DNA of 64,000 nucleotides, from NCBI GenBank assembly GCA_019454125.1, contig CP075365.1:1172218-1236217 (forward strand), written 5' to 3'. Positions 16,847 through 25,769 of this stretch are shown here, piece by piece. The notes under the pieces are model-generated. The model ran no database searches, was not told the DNA's origin, and saw nothing but the letters and a program-made list of their open reading frames with translations. Numbering within the stretch: position 1 is the stretch's first letter; each line of letters starts with the position of its first letter. Position numbers and translations under genes: made by a program. The stretch is from Fimbriimonadaceae bacterium (GTDB lineage Bacteria > Armatimonadota > Fimbriimonadia > Fimbriimonadales > Fimbriimonadaceae).

Positions 16847-18235
16847 ATGGGTGACACGCAAGGAAATCCTGGGATCCTGACGCGCTTCGCGTCCGGTGTG
16901 GCCGCGAACGCCTATTCGCAGGGCCTCACCCTGATCATCCAGCTTGTGATGATCCCTTTGTTGCTGGGCAACTGGGGCGCCGAGCTCACCGGCGAGTGGT
17001 TCATCCTCAGCGCGATCCCCGTCTACCTGGCCATGTCCGACCTGAGCTTCGGGACAACGGCCGGCAGCCAGATGACGATGCTGGCGGCCCGAGGGGACTA
17101 TATCGGGGCGCTGAAGGTGGTCCAAAGCGCATGGGTCTTGGTCACGGCCGTTTCCGCGGCGTTGTTCTTGGTGTTCCTGGGCCTCACCGCCGCTTTGCCG
17201 CTGGCCTCCATCCTGAACCTGCACCTGATGTCAGACCCGGAGGCGAAGGCCATCATGGTCGTCCTCCTCTGCCAGGTCTTCGTCGCCCAGCAGGGCGGCA
17301 TCATTGAATCGGCTTATAAAGCCTCTGGCCACTACGCCCGCGGCACTTTTTTCCTGAGCACGCTTCGACTGGTGGAGTTCCTCATCGGTGTCGGGTTGCT
17401 GCTGATGGGCGCGGATCCCTGGCTCTTCGCCATGGCCGGCTTGGCGGCCCGCGGCGTGATCTACTACCTTCTTTGGATGGACATCCGCCGACTCTGCGAC
17501 TGGCTCTATCCCGGCTTCACCCACTGCCACCTCGACCTGATGAAGCCGCTCTGGGGGCCGGCCATCAGCTTCAACGCCTTTCCCCTTGGCTACGCTTTGA
17601 GCATCCAGGGCTTTGTCATCCTGGTCGGGGTTTCGCTGGGCCCGGCCGCGGCCGCGCTCTTCAACCCGATGCGGACCATGTCCCGGGCGGTGAACCAACT
17701 GGCCAACGCGATCGGCCTTACGGCCTGGGTGGAACTCTCCCGCGCCCTTGGCCGGGACGACTACGAGTTCGCCCGTCACCTTCACCGGCGTGTGACCCAG
17801 ATCGCGATCTGGGTCGTGGGCGGGACCATCCTGCTCCTCGCCTTGTTCGGTGGGGCCATCTTCCAGTTTTGGACCCACGGCCGTCTCGTCTTTGAACCTG
17901 ACACCTTTGCCTTGCTCCTGGTCGCGTCCCTGATCGGAAGCCTCTGGGGCGTAAGCTATGTCGTTGCGCTTGCCATCAACAGACACCAGAAACTCGCCGT
18001 GCTGTTCATCATTTCGGCCGGTCTGGGCTTGGGGGTGGGCGCAGCGCTGATCGGTACGTTAGGACTCAAGGGGGTCGTCTTTGGCATCATAGTGACCGAA
18101 ACATTGATGCTCGTGGCTACATTTAACACCTCGATGCACATCCTGCAAGACGACTTCAAAGACTTTCTACCGGCGGTCGTGAAGCCGCCGACCGACCTTC
18201 TCGCCAAGCTATGGAGAAGGATCCACGCTTCTTAG
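16847..18235 (+). CDS. Polysaccharide flippase (Wzx/MATE-like)
   Basis: A 462-residue protein with 12-14 predicted membrane helices and few charged loops, starting with the typical amphipathic entry (LTRFASGVAANAYSQGLTLIIQLVMIPLLL). It fits the polysaccharide-biosynthesis branch of the MOP superfamily that flips polyprenyl-linked repeat units to the outer leaflet. The ATG at 16847 is chosen; a GTG at 16814 in frame would add 11 polar residues. It lies in the same direction as the next six exopolysaccharide genes and is followed after 15 bases by a glycosyltransferase. Confidence 0.9.
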   Translation: MGDTQGNPGILTRFASGVAANAYSQGLTLIIQLVMIPLLLGNWGAELTGEWFILSAIPVYLAMSDLSFGTTAGSQMTMLAARGDYIGALKVVQSAWVLVTAVSAALFLVFLGLTAALPLASILNLHLMSDPEAKAIMVVLLCQVFVAQQGGIIESAYKASGHYARGTFFLSTLRLVEFLIGVGLLLMGADPWLFAMAGLAARGVIYYLLWMDIRRLCDWLYPGFTHCHLDLMKPLWGPAISFNAFPLGYALSIQGFVILVGVSLGPAAAALFNPMRTMSRAVNQLANAIGLTAWVELSRALGRDDYEFARHLHRRVTQIAIWVVGGTILLLALFGGAIFQFWTHGRLVFEPDTFALLLVASLIGSLWGVSYVVALAINRHQKLAVLFIISAGLGLGVGAALIGTLGLKGVVFGIIVTETLMLVATFNTSMHILQDDFKDFLPAVVKPPTDLLAKLWRRIHAS

Positions 18236-18250
18236 ACAAGACCTCGACTT

Positions 18251-19396
18251 ATGCCGCCAAATCCGATCCGCGCCGTCCTCTCTTCGCCGTCGAAGTTCCA
18301 CTTCTTCGACTTGGCGAGGGAATTGCTGCGCCGGGGCAGCTTGAGCGCGGTCATAACGGGTTATCCGATCACCAAGCTTCGCGGGGAAGAGATTCCGCTC
18401 AACCTCATTAAAAGCTATCCCTACTTCCACCTCATTTACCGAGGAATGATGGCTTTGGGGATCGACTTGGAGTATTACGACAAGGCGGTCTTCGACCAGT
18501 TCTCGGCGCGTGCCTTGCCGCAATGCGACGTCTTTATGGCCATGGCCGGATCCGCCTACAGGACCGGGTTAACGGCTAAGAAAAGAGGGATCCGTTTCGT
18601 TTTGGACCGGCCCTGCAGCCACATTGAGACCCAGAACGCCCTGCTCCGCGAGGAGGGGGAACGGGAAGGCATCCCATTCAAGGGAATTGACGCGGGTGTG
18701 ATCCGCCGTGAGCTCAAAGAGTACGACGAAGCGGACCTGATCACGGTGCCGTCCACGTTCGCGCTCAATTCGTTCTTGGAGCGTGGCTTTGACAGAAACC
18801 GGCTCAGGTTGATCCCGTACGGCATCGACCTGAGCAAGTTTTTCCCGACCGAACCCCCTGACCCCGAACGGTTCGACGTCATCTTTGTGGGCGGCGTGAT
18901 GCTGCGCAAAGGCGTGCCGCACCTTCTTAGGGCTTTCGAGAGGGTTAGGCACGACCGAAAGAGCTTGACTCTAATCGGCAATATCAACAAAGAGATGCAG
19001 CCTTTGTTGAACGAATATGCCTCAAAGATGTCCGTCGTCGCGACGGGGCACATCAAGCAGTCGGAACTGAAGGACCATATGAGCAAAAGCCATGTCCTCG
19101 TGCTTCCGAGCATCGAAGACGGCTACGGCGTCGTCATGAGCCAAGCAATGGCTTGTGGAACTCCCGTCATCGCGACCGACCACACGGGGGCCGCGATGCT
19201 CTTCGAGGATGGTAAGGAGGGCTTCATTGTTCCGGTTCGCGACGATGAGGCCTTGACATATCGGTTGCAGACGCTGGCCTCCGACCACGGCCTCCAGCGC
19301 CAAATGGCCCAGGCTGCGCAGACTCGAGTCGCCCAGATTGGGGGTTGGACCAAATACGGGGACGACATTGAAGCGATGTTTAGGGAGATAATCTAA
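18251..19396 (+). CDS. GT4-family glycosyltransferase
   Basis: A 381-residue GT-B enzyme that adds a sugar to the lipid-linked repeat unit. The C-terminal nucleotide-sugar domain contains IPYGIDLSKF, FVGGVMLRKGVPHLLRAF and the donor-site segment SIEDGYGVVMSQAMACGTPVIATDHTG. In the usual E-x7-E motif the second acidic residue appears to be Gln here (E...SQ), which is uncommon and could affect retention of activity or sugar choice. The N-terminal domain (LSSPSKFHFFDLARELLRRG) is the acceptor side. Acceptor and donor cannot be named. Confidence 0.9.
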   Translation: MPPNPIRAVLSSPSKFHFFDLARELLRRGSLSAVITGYPITKLRGEEIPLNLIKSYPYFHLIYRGMMALGIDLEYYDKAVFDQFSARALPQCDVFMAMAGSAYRTGLTAKKRGIRFVLDRPCSHIETQNALLREEGEREGIPFKGIDAGVIRRELKEYDEADLITVPSTFALNSFLERGFDRNRLRLIPYGIDLSKFFPTEPPDPERFDVIFVGGVMLRKGVPHLLRAFERVRHDRKSLTLIGNINKEMQPLLNEYASKMSVVATGHIKQSELKDHMSKSHVLVLPSIEDGYGVVMSQAMACGTPVIATDHTGAAMLFEDGKEGFIVPVRDDEALTYRLQTLASDHGLQRQMAQAAQTRVAQIGGWTKYGDDIEAMFREII

Positions 19397-19434
19397 CCGG
19401 GTCGCGCAAGCGGCCCGAGTAAACTAAGGAGCGA

Positions 19435-21006
19435 ATGGCACAGGTAGCCGCAGAGGCTATTCCAACTGTTCACAGAGGAATAGGGCGCGTAACCCCATGG
19501 GCTATGGGTGTTTTCGGCTTCTCCTTAGTCCTTTGTGCCTTTCAGATTATCACGGGCACCGACATCCTTTTCGCGCTTATGGTCATGCTCTTCGTATGGC
19601 TATCTGGCGCGACCATAGGCGTTCTGGGCGGTGTCTTTAACCTTCTAGGGCTCAGCGTCTTTATTCTCGCAGCCCAGCAGGTGGTCGTGTCCCAGATCGC
19701 CAAAGCCTGGTTCTTACAACCAGCCGACGTTCCTCTGAAATGGCCGATCGAAACCATGGGCATGTACTGCCTGGGGATGTTGGGCATTCTGCTGGGAGCC
19801 CTAACCTTTAAGGCCTTACGGATCGACCGGGCGCGGCCGCTGTTCCCTCCTATAACAGATGGGCGTACGCTTATCGTCTTGGCCTGGATACTGACGCTGA
19901 TCGCCTTCGCTCGATTCTTCATCCTTGCCCGGTTCGGCGTCTATGAAGGGGCTTCGGGCGGTGTTTACGTCGGCGGCTTCGTCGGCCCGCTGAGGACCCT
20001 TACTTTCCTACCGACCCTCGCCGTGGCCTGCGGGACGGCGGCGGTCATCGTCAGGTCTGAAGGAAAGCGGTGCGTCGGATGGGTCAATGCTATCGCGATC
20101 CTTGTACCGATCTTGGCCGGGATCATCACTGCGATTCGCGCGGACACAGCCAGCGCGCTTGTCACATTTGGCTTGACCCTCTTAGCGTTCAGGTTTAAGT
20201 TAAAAGTCAAACACTACGTGATCGCCCTCTTGGCCGCATACGCCTTCCAGTTCATCATCTTCCCGTATTCCCTTTATGCTCGCGGCGAGGGTAAGGTCCG
20301 CATCGGCACGCTGGACCAGCGCATTGCCAAAGCTTTCTCGACGCTGTTCGACGTTGCCGTCGACCCTATCAAGTACCAATCGGAAACGACCAAGCCAAAT
20401 CCTAGCGAACCTTGGAGTATTACAAGGTTGCGGTACTACGGTCAACCTCTACCAACTTTGGAAAGGTACAGCCAGATCATCTTTAACGACGAGATCGTCG
20501 ACGCTACGATCCGCGGCCGGACGACCGGTTGGGAGACCACGGAAGCAGGGTTCGTCATGATCTTGCCGCGTATCCTTAACCCGCGCAAAGAAGCTTTCGG
20601 CACTTCGAACTCCATTGCCCATCGGGGAGAGGGCATCGTCGGCAAGACTGACTACTACACCCAGATCACCCTGAGCTTCATGGTCGATGCTTTTGGCAGT
20701 TTCCGGTTCCCAGGCGTCTTCTTCTTCTCGTACTTTATCGCGCTTGCTTATTTCACCGTGTATTCGTTGATGTTCAACACCAACCTTTGGAGGAACATTT
20801 ACGTCGCATCGCTTGCCTTTACGACGACTTGGATTTTCTCTGAAGGTACGATTCAAGCGCAAATCCTTAACGTCGTTCAGAACCCGATCTACTTCATTCT
20901 CGTCACGTTACCCTTGGTGTTGATCGCCCGGACGCTTACCAAGCGGCTGCGTGAGGCCCCGTTCGTCTACGAGAAACCCAACCTGGCTCTTAGCAAGGAA
21001 CAGTGA
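19435..21006 (+). CDS. Wzy-like repeat-unit polymerase
   Basis: A 523-residue integral membrane protein with about 12 helices and one large hydrophilic loop (about residues 285-415, with RGRTTGWETTEAGFVMILPR) before the last three helices. This topology is that of Wzy/oligosaccharide repeat-unit polymerases, which are poorly conserved in sequence, and the position between flippase and glycosyltransferases supports it. AAGGAG is well placed before the ATG at 19435, and a TAAACT box sits just ahead of it. The gene overlaps the next one by four bases (GTGA). Confidence 0.8.
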   Translation: MAQVAAEAIPTVHRGIGRVTPWAMGVFGFSLVLCAFQIITGTDILFALMVMLFVWLSGATIGVLGGVFNLLGLSVFILAAQQVVVSQIAKAWFLQPADVPLKWPIETMGMYCLGMLGILLGALTFKALRIDRARPLFPPITDGRTLIVLAWILTLIAFARFFILARFGVYEGASGGVYVGGFVGPLRTLTFLPTLAVACGTAAVIVRSEGKRCVGWVNAIAILVPILAGIITAIRADTASALVTFGLTLLAFRFKLKVKHYVIALLAAYAFQFIIFPYSLYARGEGKVRIGTLDQRIAKAFSTLFDVAVDPIKYQSETTKPNPSEPWSITRLRYYGQPLPTLERYSQIIFNDEIVDATIRGRTTGWETTEAGFVMILPRILNPRKEAFGTSNSIAHRGEGIVGKTDYYTQITLSFMVDAFGSFRFPGVFFFSYFIALAYFTVYSLMFNTNLWRNIYVASLAFTTTWIFSEGTIQAQILNVVQNPIYFILVTLPLVLIARTLTKRLREAPFVYEKPNLALSKEQ

Positions 21007-22124
21007 AGTCCAAGGCGGAGCTGAAGGTGATGCTTGTCGGCAACTATGTGCCGGACAAGCAGTACAGTATGTTGGGCTTTTACGACTGCCTCATTCAGAA
21101 CCTACCTGGGTTTAATGTGTGCGTCGTTGCGAGCCAGCCCAAGCCGCGCTTTGGCCTTAACCCCGGAAAGACCGCGAAGTGGCGCGGATATGTCGATAAG
21201 TTTATTCTCTATCCGCGCGAACAAAGGTCGTTGGCCAAGCGTGTAGATGTCGTGCACATCTGCGACCAAGGGAATGCGATGTACCTCGCCCATGCGGGCG
21301 GAAAACCTTCGGTTCTGACTTGCCACGACGTCTTGCCCATCCGTGCGGCAATGGGACAGATAGAAGGGTGGGTCGTCGGCCCGACTGGGCAGAAACTGCA
21401 AGCATGGATAAAAAAGTCAATACCATTGGCCACACATATCGCATGTGCCTCAGAGGCCACCCTTGAAGACCTCCTCGGATTGAACATCGTAAGGGACGAC
21501 CAAGTGTCTGTACTTTTGAACGGTTTTTACCGGCCACTTTTCGACATGACGAGGGAAGCGGCCAAAGCCGATCTTGCCAGGCTTAAGATCCCGGCCGACA
21601 AACCCTATATCTTGCATGTCGGCGGGAACTCGCCCTATAAGAACAGGGTCGGCTTTGTCTCGATCGCTCGTGAACTTTCGCGAAGGCCGGGATTCGAAAG
21701 CATGCGGTTCCTCATGGCTGGCCATGCGTTCGATGAAGAGCTCCAAGGCCATGTCCACAAGCTGGGCATGGAGACGTGCCTGTTCGAGGTGGTACGGCCG
21801 ACGGACGAGACCGTCGCGGCCCTTTACGTTTGTGCAGACGCTCTGGTCTTTCCGTCGTTGCAGGAGGGCTTTGGCCTTCCGATCATCGAGGCCCAAGCGT
21901 ATGGCTGCCCTGTCTTCACCTCGAACAAAGCACCAATGACCGAGGTCGGTGGCGACGCCTGTGTGTACTTCGATCCCCTAGATCCGGTAAGGGCCGCTGA
22001 ATATATTACGGGCAATTGGTCCGAAAGAGAGACTTTGCGTGAGAAAGGTAGCCAAAATGCAAAGCGGTTCGCTACCGAACGCATGGTTGGGGACTATGTG
22101 ACTCTGTATGGGTCCCTGGCCTGA
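21003..22124 (+). CDS. GT4-family glycosyltransferase
   Basis: A 373-residue GT-B enzyme. The C-terminal domain carries ILHVGGNSPYKNRVGFVSIA, LVFPSLQEGFGLPIIEAQAYGCPVF (with the complete E-x7-E pair) and the closing segment TEVGGDACVYFDPLD, close to the mannosyl- and galactosyltransferases of O-antigen and capsule loci. It starts with GTG inside the stop of the polymerase gene, so translation is probably coupled. Sugar specificity is not readable. Confidence 0.92.
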   Translation: MKSKAELKVMLVGNYVPDKQYSMLGFYDCLIQNLPGFNVCVVASQPKPRFGLNPGKTAKWRGYVDKFILYPREQRSLAKRVDVVHICDQGNAMYLAHAGGKPSVLTCHDVLPIRAAMGQIEGWVVGPTGQKLQAWIKKSIPLATHIACASEATLEDLLGLNIVRDDQVSVLLNGFYRPLFDMTREAAKADLARLKIPADKPYILHVGGNSPYKNRVGFVSIARELSRRPGFESMRFLMAGHAFDEELQGHVHKLGMETCLFEVVRPTDETVAALYVCADALVFPSLQEGFGLPIIEAQAYGCPVFTSNKAPMTEVGGDACVYFDPLDPVRAAEYITGNWSERETLREKGSQNAKRFATERMVGDYVTLYGSLA

Positions 22125-22145
22125 CTCACTGACTCTAATTCAGGT

Positions 22146-22151
22146 TACAAT
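22146..22151 (+). promoter_or_regulatory. -10-like box TACAAT before the amidotransferase gene
   Basis: TACAAT lies 17 bases before the ATG at 22169 in the 44-base gap, with GAGG just behind it. The CTGACT at 22121-22126 is a weak -35 candidate at 19 bases. Possible internal promoter of the exopolysaccharide operon. Confidence 0.35.
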
Positions 22152-22168
22152 CGAGGGCTAAAGATTGC

Positions 22169-23968
22169 ATGTGCGGGATCGCTGGTTATTTTGTCTTTAG
22201 GGCTTCCGGTGAGAAACTCGGAACAGAACCCTTGCAGGCAATGTGCAAATGCATGGCCGTGAGAGGTCCGGACGGTGAGGGCATCTGGACGTCGCCTTCT
22301 GGTTCCACCGGCTTCGGTCACCGCCGCCTCGCGATCATCGACCTGTCCCAGAATGGCAGCCAGCCGATGTCTTGGCCGGAAGAAGGCTTGACGATCACCT
22401 ATAACGGCGAGATCTACAACTATCGAGAACTGCGCTCAGACCTTGAATCGCGCGGACATGTGTTCGTTTCAGATAGCGACACCGAGGTTCTGCTCCATCT
22501 CTATTCGGTCTACGGCCGGGAGATGTGCGACAAGTTAAGGGGCATGTTTGCCCTGGCTATTTGGGATGAGAAACGCCAGGGATTATTTATCGCCCGGGAC
22601 CATTTCGGCATAAAGCCTCTGTACATTGCGAGGTTGCAGGACAAGATCGTTTTTTCTTCCCAAGTCAAAGCGCTTCTTGCATCGAACCTCGTGCCGACCG
22701 ACCCGGAACCCGCAGGCCACGTCGGCTTCTTCCTGTGGGGAAATGTTCGCGGGCCCTTCACGCTTTACAAGCACATAAGGGAACTGCAACCGGGAAAGTC
22801 TCTATGGGTCGACCAGTATGGGCCGCGCGAAGAAGTCACCTTTTTCTCATTGCCGTTAGAGATGGGAAGGGCAGAGGGCACGGCTCGCGAGAAAGATCCT
22901 GATGCGATGCGCGAATGCCTCCGCGTCGCGCTCCTGGATTCCGTCCGCCACCACTTTGTTTCGGACGTCCCGGTGAGCGTCTTTCTCTCGGCTGGCAGGG
23001 ACTCTGCGACCCTTCTGGGACTCTCGACGGAGGTCAATCGTCAGCCTCCTACAGCACTGACGCTAGCTTTCCAGGAGTATTCGGGCAAGCCCGAAGACGA
23101 GGCGCCGCTCGCTTCGAAAATCGCCGAGCACTATGGGGCGCCGCACATCTTGCGCGAGGTCGTCGGGCGAGACTTTCGGGATGACTTGAGCAACATCTTT
23201 GAGGTGATGGACCAGCCGTCCGTGGATGGTGCAAACACCTACTTTGTGAGCAAGGTCTCGAAAGAAAGTGGGATCAAAGTCGCCCTAAGCGGATTGGGCG
23301 CCGACGAGCTGTTCGGTGGCTACCCTTCTTTTGAGCAAGTCCCTTACATTGTAAGCAAACTAAGGCGTTGGAAATCCATTCCTGTCCTAGGGGTCTGGTT
23401 CAGAATTGTCTCGGGACGTATTATCCCGCACTTCACTTCGCCAAAATATGCGGGTTTGCTGGAGTATGGGACAAGTTTCCCCGGGGCTTATCTCTTAAGA
23501 CGAGGGCTCTACATGCCCTGGGAGTTGCCGTCACTCCTTGACCCCGATATGGTCCGCATCGGATGGTCTGAGCTCCAGTCTCTAGCCCGGCTAGAGGAAA
23601 CAATCTCACCTGCCTCTAGCGCTCGGACGCGCATGACGTTGTTAGAGACGACGTGGTACATGAAGAATCGACTTCTGCGGGATAGCGATTGGGCGGGAAT
23701 GGCGCACTCTATTGAAATTCGAGTTCCGTTCGTTGACGTCAAGCTGTTCCGATCCATGGCCCCGTACTTTGGGACGCCGGCGGTTCCGACCAAGGACGAT
23801 ATGGCCCGGACACCCTGCAATTCGTTGCCGGACGAGGTGCTTAACAGGCCGAAGTCCGGGTTCATGATCCCGGTTCGGGAATGGCTGCAGGGGCAGCAAC
23901 AAGGCGGAGGAGAGCGGTCGCTCCGTGGCTGGGCCCGTCTGATCTATAACGAGTTCGTCAAACCTTGA
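22169..23968 (+). CDS. asnB: Asparagine synthase-like glutamine amidotransferase
   Basis: A 599-residue two-domain enzyme. Cys2 of MCGIAGYF is the nucleophile of the N-terminal class II glutaminase domain (with YNGEIYNYRELR), and the ATP-dependent synthetase domain follows from about residue 250. The ATP pyrophosphatase loop, usually SGGLDS, reads SAGRDS, so one Gly is Ala and the variable residue is Arg. Enzymes of this kind in surface-polysaccharide loci probably amidate uronic acids or other sugar acids rather than make asparagine; that is inference. Forty-four bases separate it from the preceding glycosyltransferase. Confidence 0.9.
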   Translation: MCGIAGYFVFRASGEKLGTEPLQAMCKCMAVRGPDGEGIWTSPSGSTGFGHRRLAIIDLSQNGSQPMSWPEEGLTITYNGEIYNYRELRSDLESRGHVFVSDSDTEVLLHLYSVYGREMCDKLRGMFALAIWDEKRQGLFIARDHFGIKPLYIARLQDKIVFSSQVKALLASNLVPTDPEPAGHVGFFLWGNVRGPFTLYKHIRELQPGKSLWVDQYGPREEVTFFSLPLEMGRAEGTAREKDPDAMRECLRVALLDSVRHHFVSDVPVSVFLSAGRDSATLLGLSTEVNRQPPTALTLAFQEYSGKPEDEAPLASKIAEHYGAPHILREVVGRDFRDDLSNIFEVMDQPSVDGANTYFVSKVSKESGIKVALSGLGADELFGGYPSFEQVPYIVSKLRRWKSIPVLGVWFRIVSGRIIPHFTSPKYAGLLEYGTSFPGAYLLRRGLYMPWELPSLLDPDMVRIGWSELQSLARLEETISPASSARTRMTLLETTWYMKNRLLRDSDWAGMAHSIEIRVPFVDVKLFRSMAPYFGTPAVPTKDDMARTPCNSLPDEVLNRPKSGFMIPVREWLQGQQQGGGERSLRGWARLIYNEFVKP

Positions 23969-23992
23969 CAGCGGCGGTCAGCGTGCCAGAAT
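23965..23992 (+). promoter_or_regulatory. Promoter TTGACA-N16-CAGAAT directly before a glycosyltransferase
   Basis: A consensus -35 box TTGACA (23965-23970) overlaps the asnB stop codon; 16 bases later CAGAAT (23987-23992) and eight more bases lead to the ATG at 24001. A transcript from it would be leaderless. The basic-protein gene at 63076 has the same layout. Confidence 0.6.
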
Positions 23993-24000
23993 CTGGGTAG

Positions 24001-25152
24001 ATGCGGATTCTTCACGTCATCTGGTCGGTTAACCCAGCGGGCGGCGGGCCCGTTGAGGGAGTGAAACAACGTGAAGCCGTGCTGCGACCCATGGGCCATG
24101 TCATCGAGATCGCTTCGCTAGACGGTCCGGATGACGAGTGGGTCAAAGACTGCCCGGTTAAAGTCTATGCGCTCGGGCCCGGTAAGGGAACTTACAGCTA
24201 TGCGCCTGGCGTGGTCGAGTGGATCCGTGACCACGCGGCCGAATACGACGTCGTTATCGTAAACGGCATTTGGCAGTACCATAGCTTCGCCGCTTGGAAG
24301 GCTCTAAGGGGCAAAAGCACTCCATACTATGTGTTCACCCACGGGATGCTCGATCCTTGGTTCAATGCCACTTATCCACTAAAAAAATTGAAGAAGGCAC
24401 TCTACTGGCCTTGGGCCGAGTACCGAGTCTTACGCGACGCACGGGCGGTCTTCTTCACCTGTGAAGAGGAGAAAGTGTTGGCGCGCGGATCCTTTAAGCC
24501 GTACAAAGTGAACGAGATTGTCGTCAACTATGGCACGGCGGGTCCAGACGTCGACCTGAGCGACGCGCGCACGAAGTTCTTAGAGAAATTCCCGGAGCTG
24601 GAAGGGAAAAGGATTCTCCTCTACCTTTCTCGGATCCATGAGAAGAAGGGCATCGACCTCTTAATCGAGGCTTTCACAAAGGTCTCGGATAGCGATCCGT
24701 TGCTTCAACTTGTCGTTGCCGGGCCAGATAAGACGAACCTTATGCCGAAGCTCAAGGAGCAGGCCAAGCGCTTGGGCGTCGACAATCGTGTCTTCTATCC
24801 CGGCATGTTGACCGGCGAGCTGAAATGGGGCGCCTATGCGGCCTGCGAGGCATTTGTCCTGCCTTCGCACCAAGAGAATTTTGGCATCGTGGTGGCGGAA
24901 GCTTTGGCTTGTGGCCGTCCGGTGCTGATCTCGGACAAGGTGAACATTTGGCGGGAGATCGAGGCCGACGGGGCGGGACTGGTCGAACCGGACGACGGCC
25001 CCGGAACGACCAGGCTCTTGCAGAGATGGCTGGCAATGAGTCCGGCAGAAAAGGAACGGATGGCGGACAACGCGATAGAGTGTTTCCGCGATAAATTTGA
25101 GATTACGAAAGCAGCGGAAAGTTTGCTTGAAAAGCTGGAGGCAACTCGTTGA
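24001..25152 (+). CDS. GT4-family glycosyltransferase
   Basis: A 383-residue GT-B enzyme starting MRILHVIWSVNPAGGGP, with an acceptor-domain motif VFTHGMLDPWF common in colanic-acid-type transferases. The donor domain contains LLYLSRIHEKKGIDLLIEAF and LPSHQENFGIVVAEALACGRPVLIS, the complete E-x7-E signature. It probably adds one sugar of the repeat unit. It has its own promoter-like sequence overlapping the end of asnB, and its stop overlaps the TTG start of the acetyltransferase. Confidence 0.93.
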   Translation: MRILHVIWSVNPAGGGPVEGVKQREAVLRPMGHVIEIASLDGPDDEWVKDCPVKVYALGPGKGTYSYAPGVVEWIRDHAAEYDVVIVNGIWQYHSFAAWKALRGKSTPYYVFTHGMLDPWFNATYPLKKLKKALYWPWAEYRVLRDARAVFFTCEEEKVLARGSFKPYKVNEIVVNYGTAGPDVDLSDARTKFLEKFPELEGKRILLYLSRIHEKKGIDLLIEAFTKVSDSDPLLQLVVAGPDKTNLMPKLKEQAKRLGVDNRVFYPGMLTGELKWGAYAACEAFVLPSHQENFGIVVAEALACGRPVLISDKVNIWREIEADGAGLVEPDDGPGTTRLLQRWLAMSPAEKERMADNAIECFRDKFEITKAAESLLEKLEATR

Positions 25153-25769
25153 AGGTCGGGAAATTCGACGTTATTGAGGGTGCAGACTTCTACACGGGGC
25201 CAAGCTTTAGCCTTGAGAACCGAAAACGAAGACTTGTCTGGATGATCGCCTACCGTCTCTTGTTCCGATGGACCCCAAGGCAGCTCAAAGGGTGGCGCAT
25301 CACGGTCCTCAGATGGTTCGGCGCCAAGATCGGGGAAGGTTGCAACGTTCGATCCCGTTGCCAAATCTGGGCCCCATGGAACCTTGAACTAGGCGATTAC
25401 GTGGTGGTCGCCGACGACGTCAACCTCTATTCCATGGCGACAATCAAGCTCGGTAACCGCGCCATTGTCAGCCAAGGTTCACACCTTTGCGCAGGGACGC
25501 ACGACTATACGACACCGAACTTTCAGTTGGTCGCGAAGCCGATCACAGTCGGCGAGCGGGCTTGGCTGGCGGCGGAGTGCTTTGTTGGGCCGGGGGTCAC
25601 CATCGGCGATGGCGCCGTCATTGGTGCCCGGTCGGTGGTGGGGAAGGATATGCCCGCTTGGACCGTGTGTGCGGGAAACCCGTGCCGACCGCTAAAGGAG
25701 CGCGTCATCACGGGAGAAGGAAACGAGCCCGGAGCCGAAGCTCCGGGCTCAGTCGCGCCGCCGAGCTGA
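25149..25769 (+). CDS. WcaF-like sugar O-acetyltransferase (left-handed beta-helix)
   Basis: A 206-residue hexapeptide-repeat enzyme. From about residue 65 the isoleucine-patch hexads (IGEGCNVRSRCQI, LGDYVVVADDVNLYS, IKLGNRAIVSQGSHLCAGTHDY, ITVGERAWLAAECFVGPGVTIGDGAVIGARSVV) match colanic acid acetyltransferase WcaF, including the catalytic His in AGTHDY. It should transfer acetyl from acetyl-CoA to a sugar of the polymer. It starts with TTG overlapping the previous stop (TTGA). The last ~16 residues are encoded by a strong inverted repeat at 25725-25750, so they are probably not functional protein. Confidence 0.92.
   Translation: MKVGKFDVIEGADFYTGPSFSLENRKRRLVWMIAYRLLFRWTPRQLKGWRITVLRWFGAKIGEGCNVRSRCQIWAPWNLELGDYVVVADDVNLYSMATIKLGNRAIVSQGSHLCAGTHDYTTPNFQLVAKPITVGERAWLAAECFVGPGVTIGDGAVIGARSVVGKDMPAWTVCAGNPCRPLKERVITGEGNEPGAEAPGSVAPPS
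25725..25750 (+). terminator. Hairpin inside the 3' end of the acetyltransferase gene
   Basis: Perfect 10-bp repeat GAGCCCGGAG-CCGAAG-CTCCGGGCTC that ends 19 bases before the stop codon. No T run follows. It probably marks the end of the exopolysaccharide transcript, and the convergent gene starts its stop codon directly at 25770. Confidence 0.55.
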
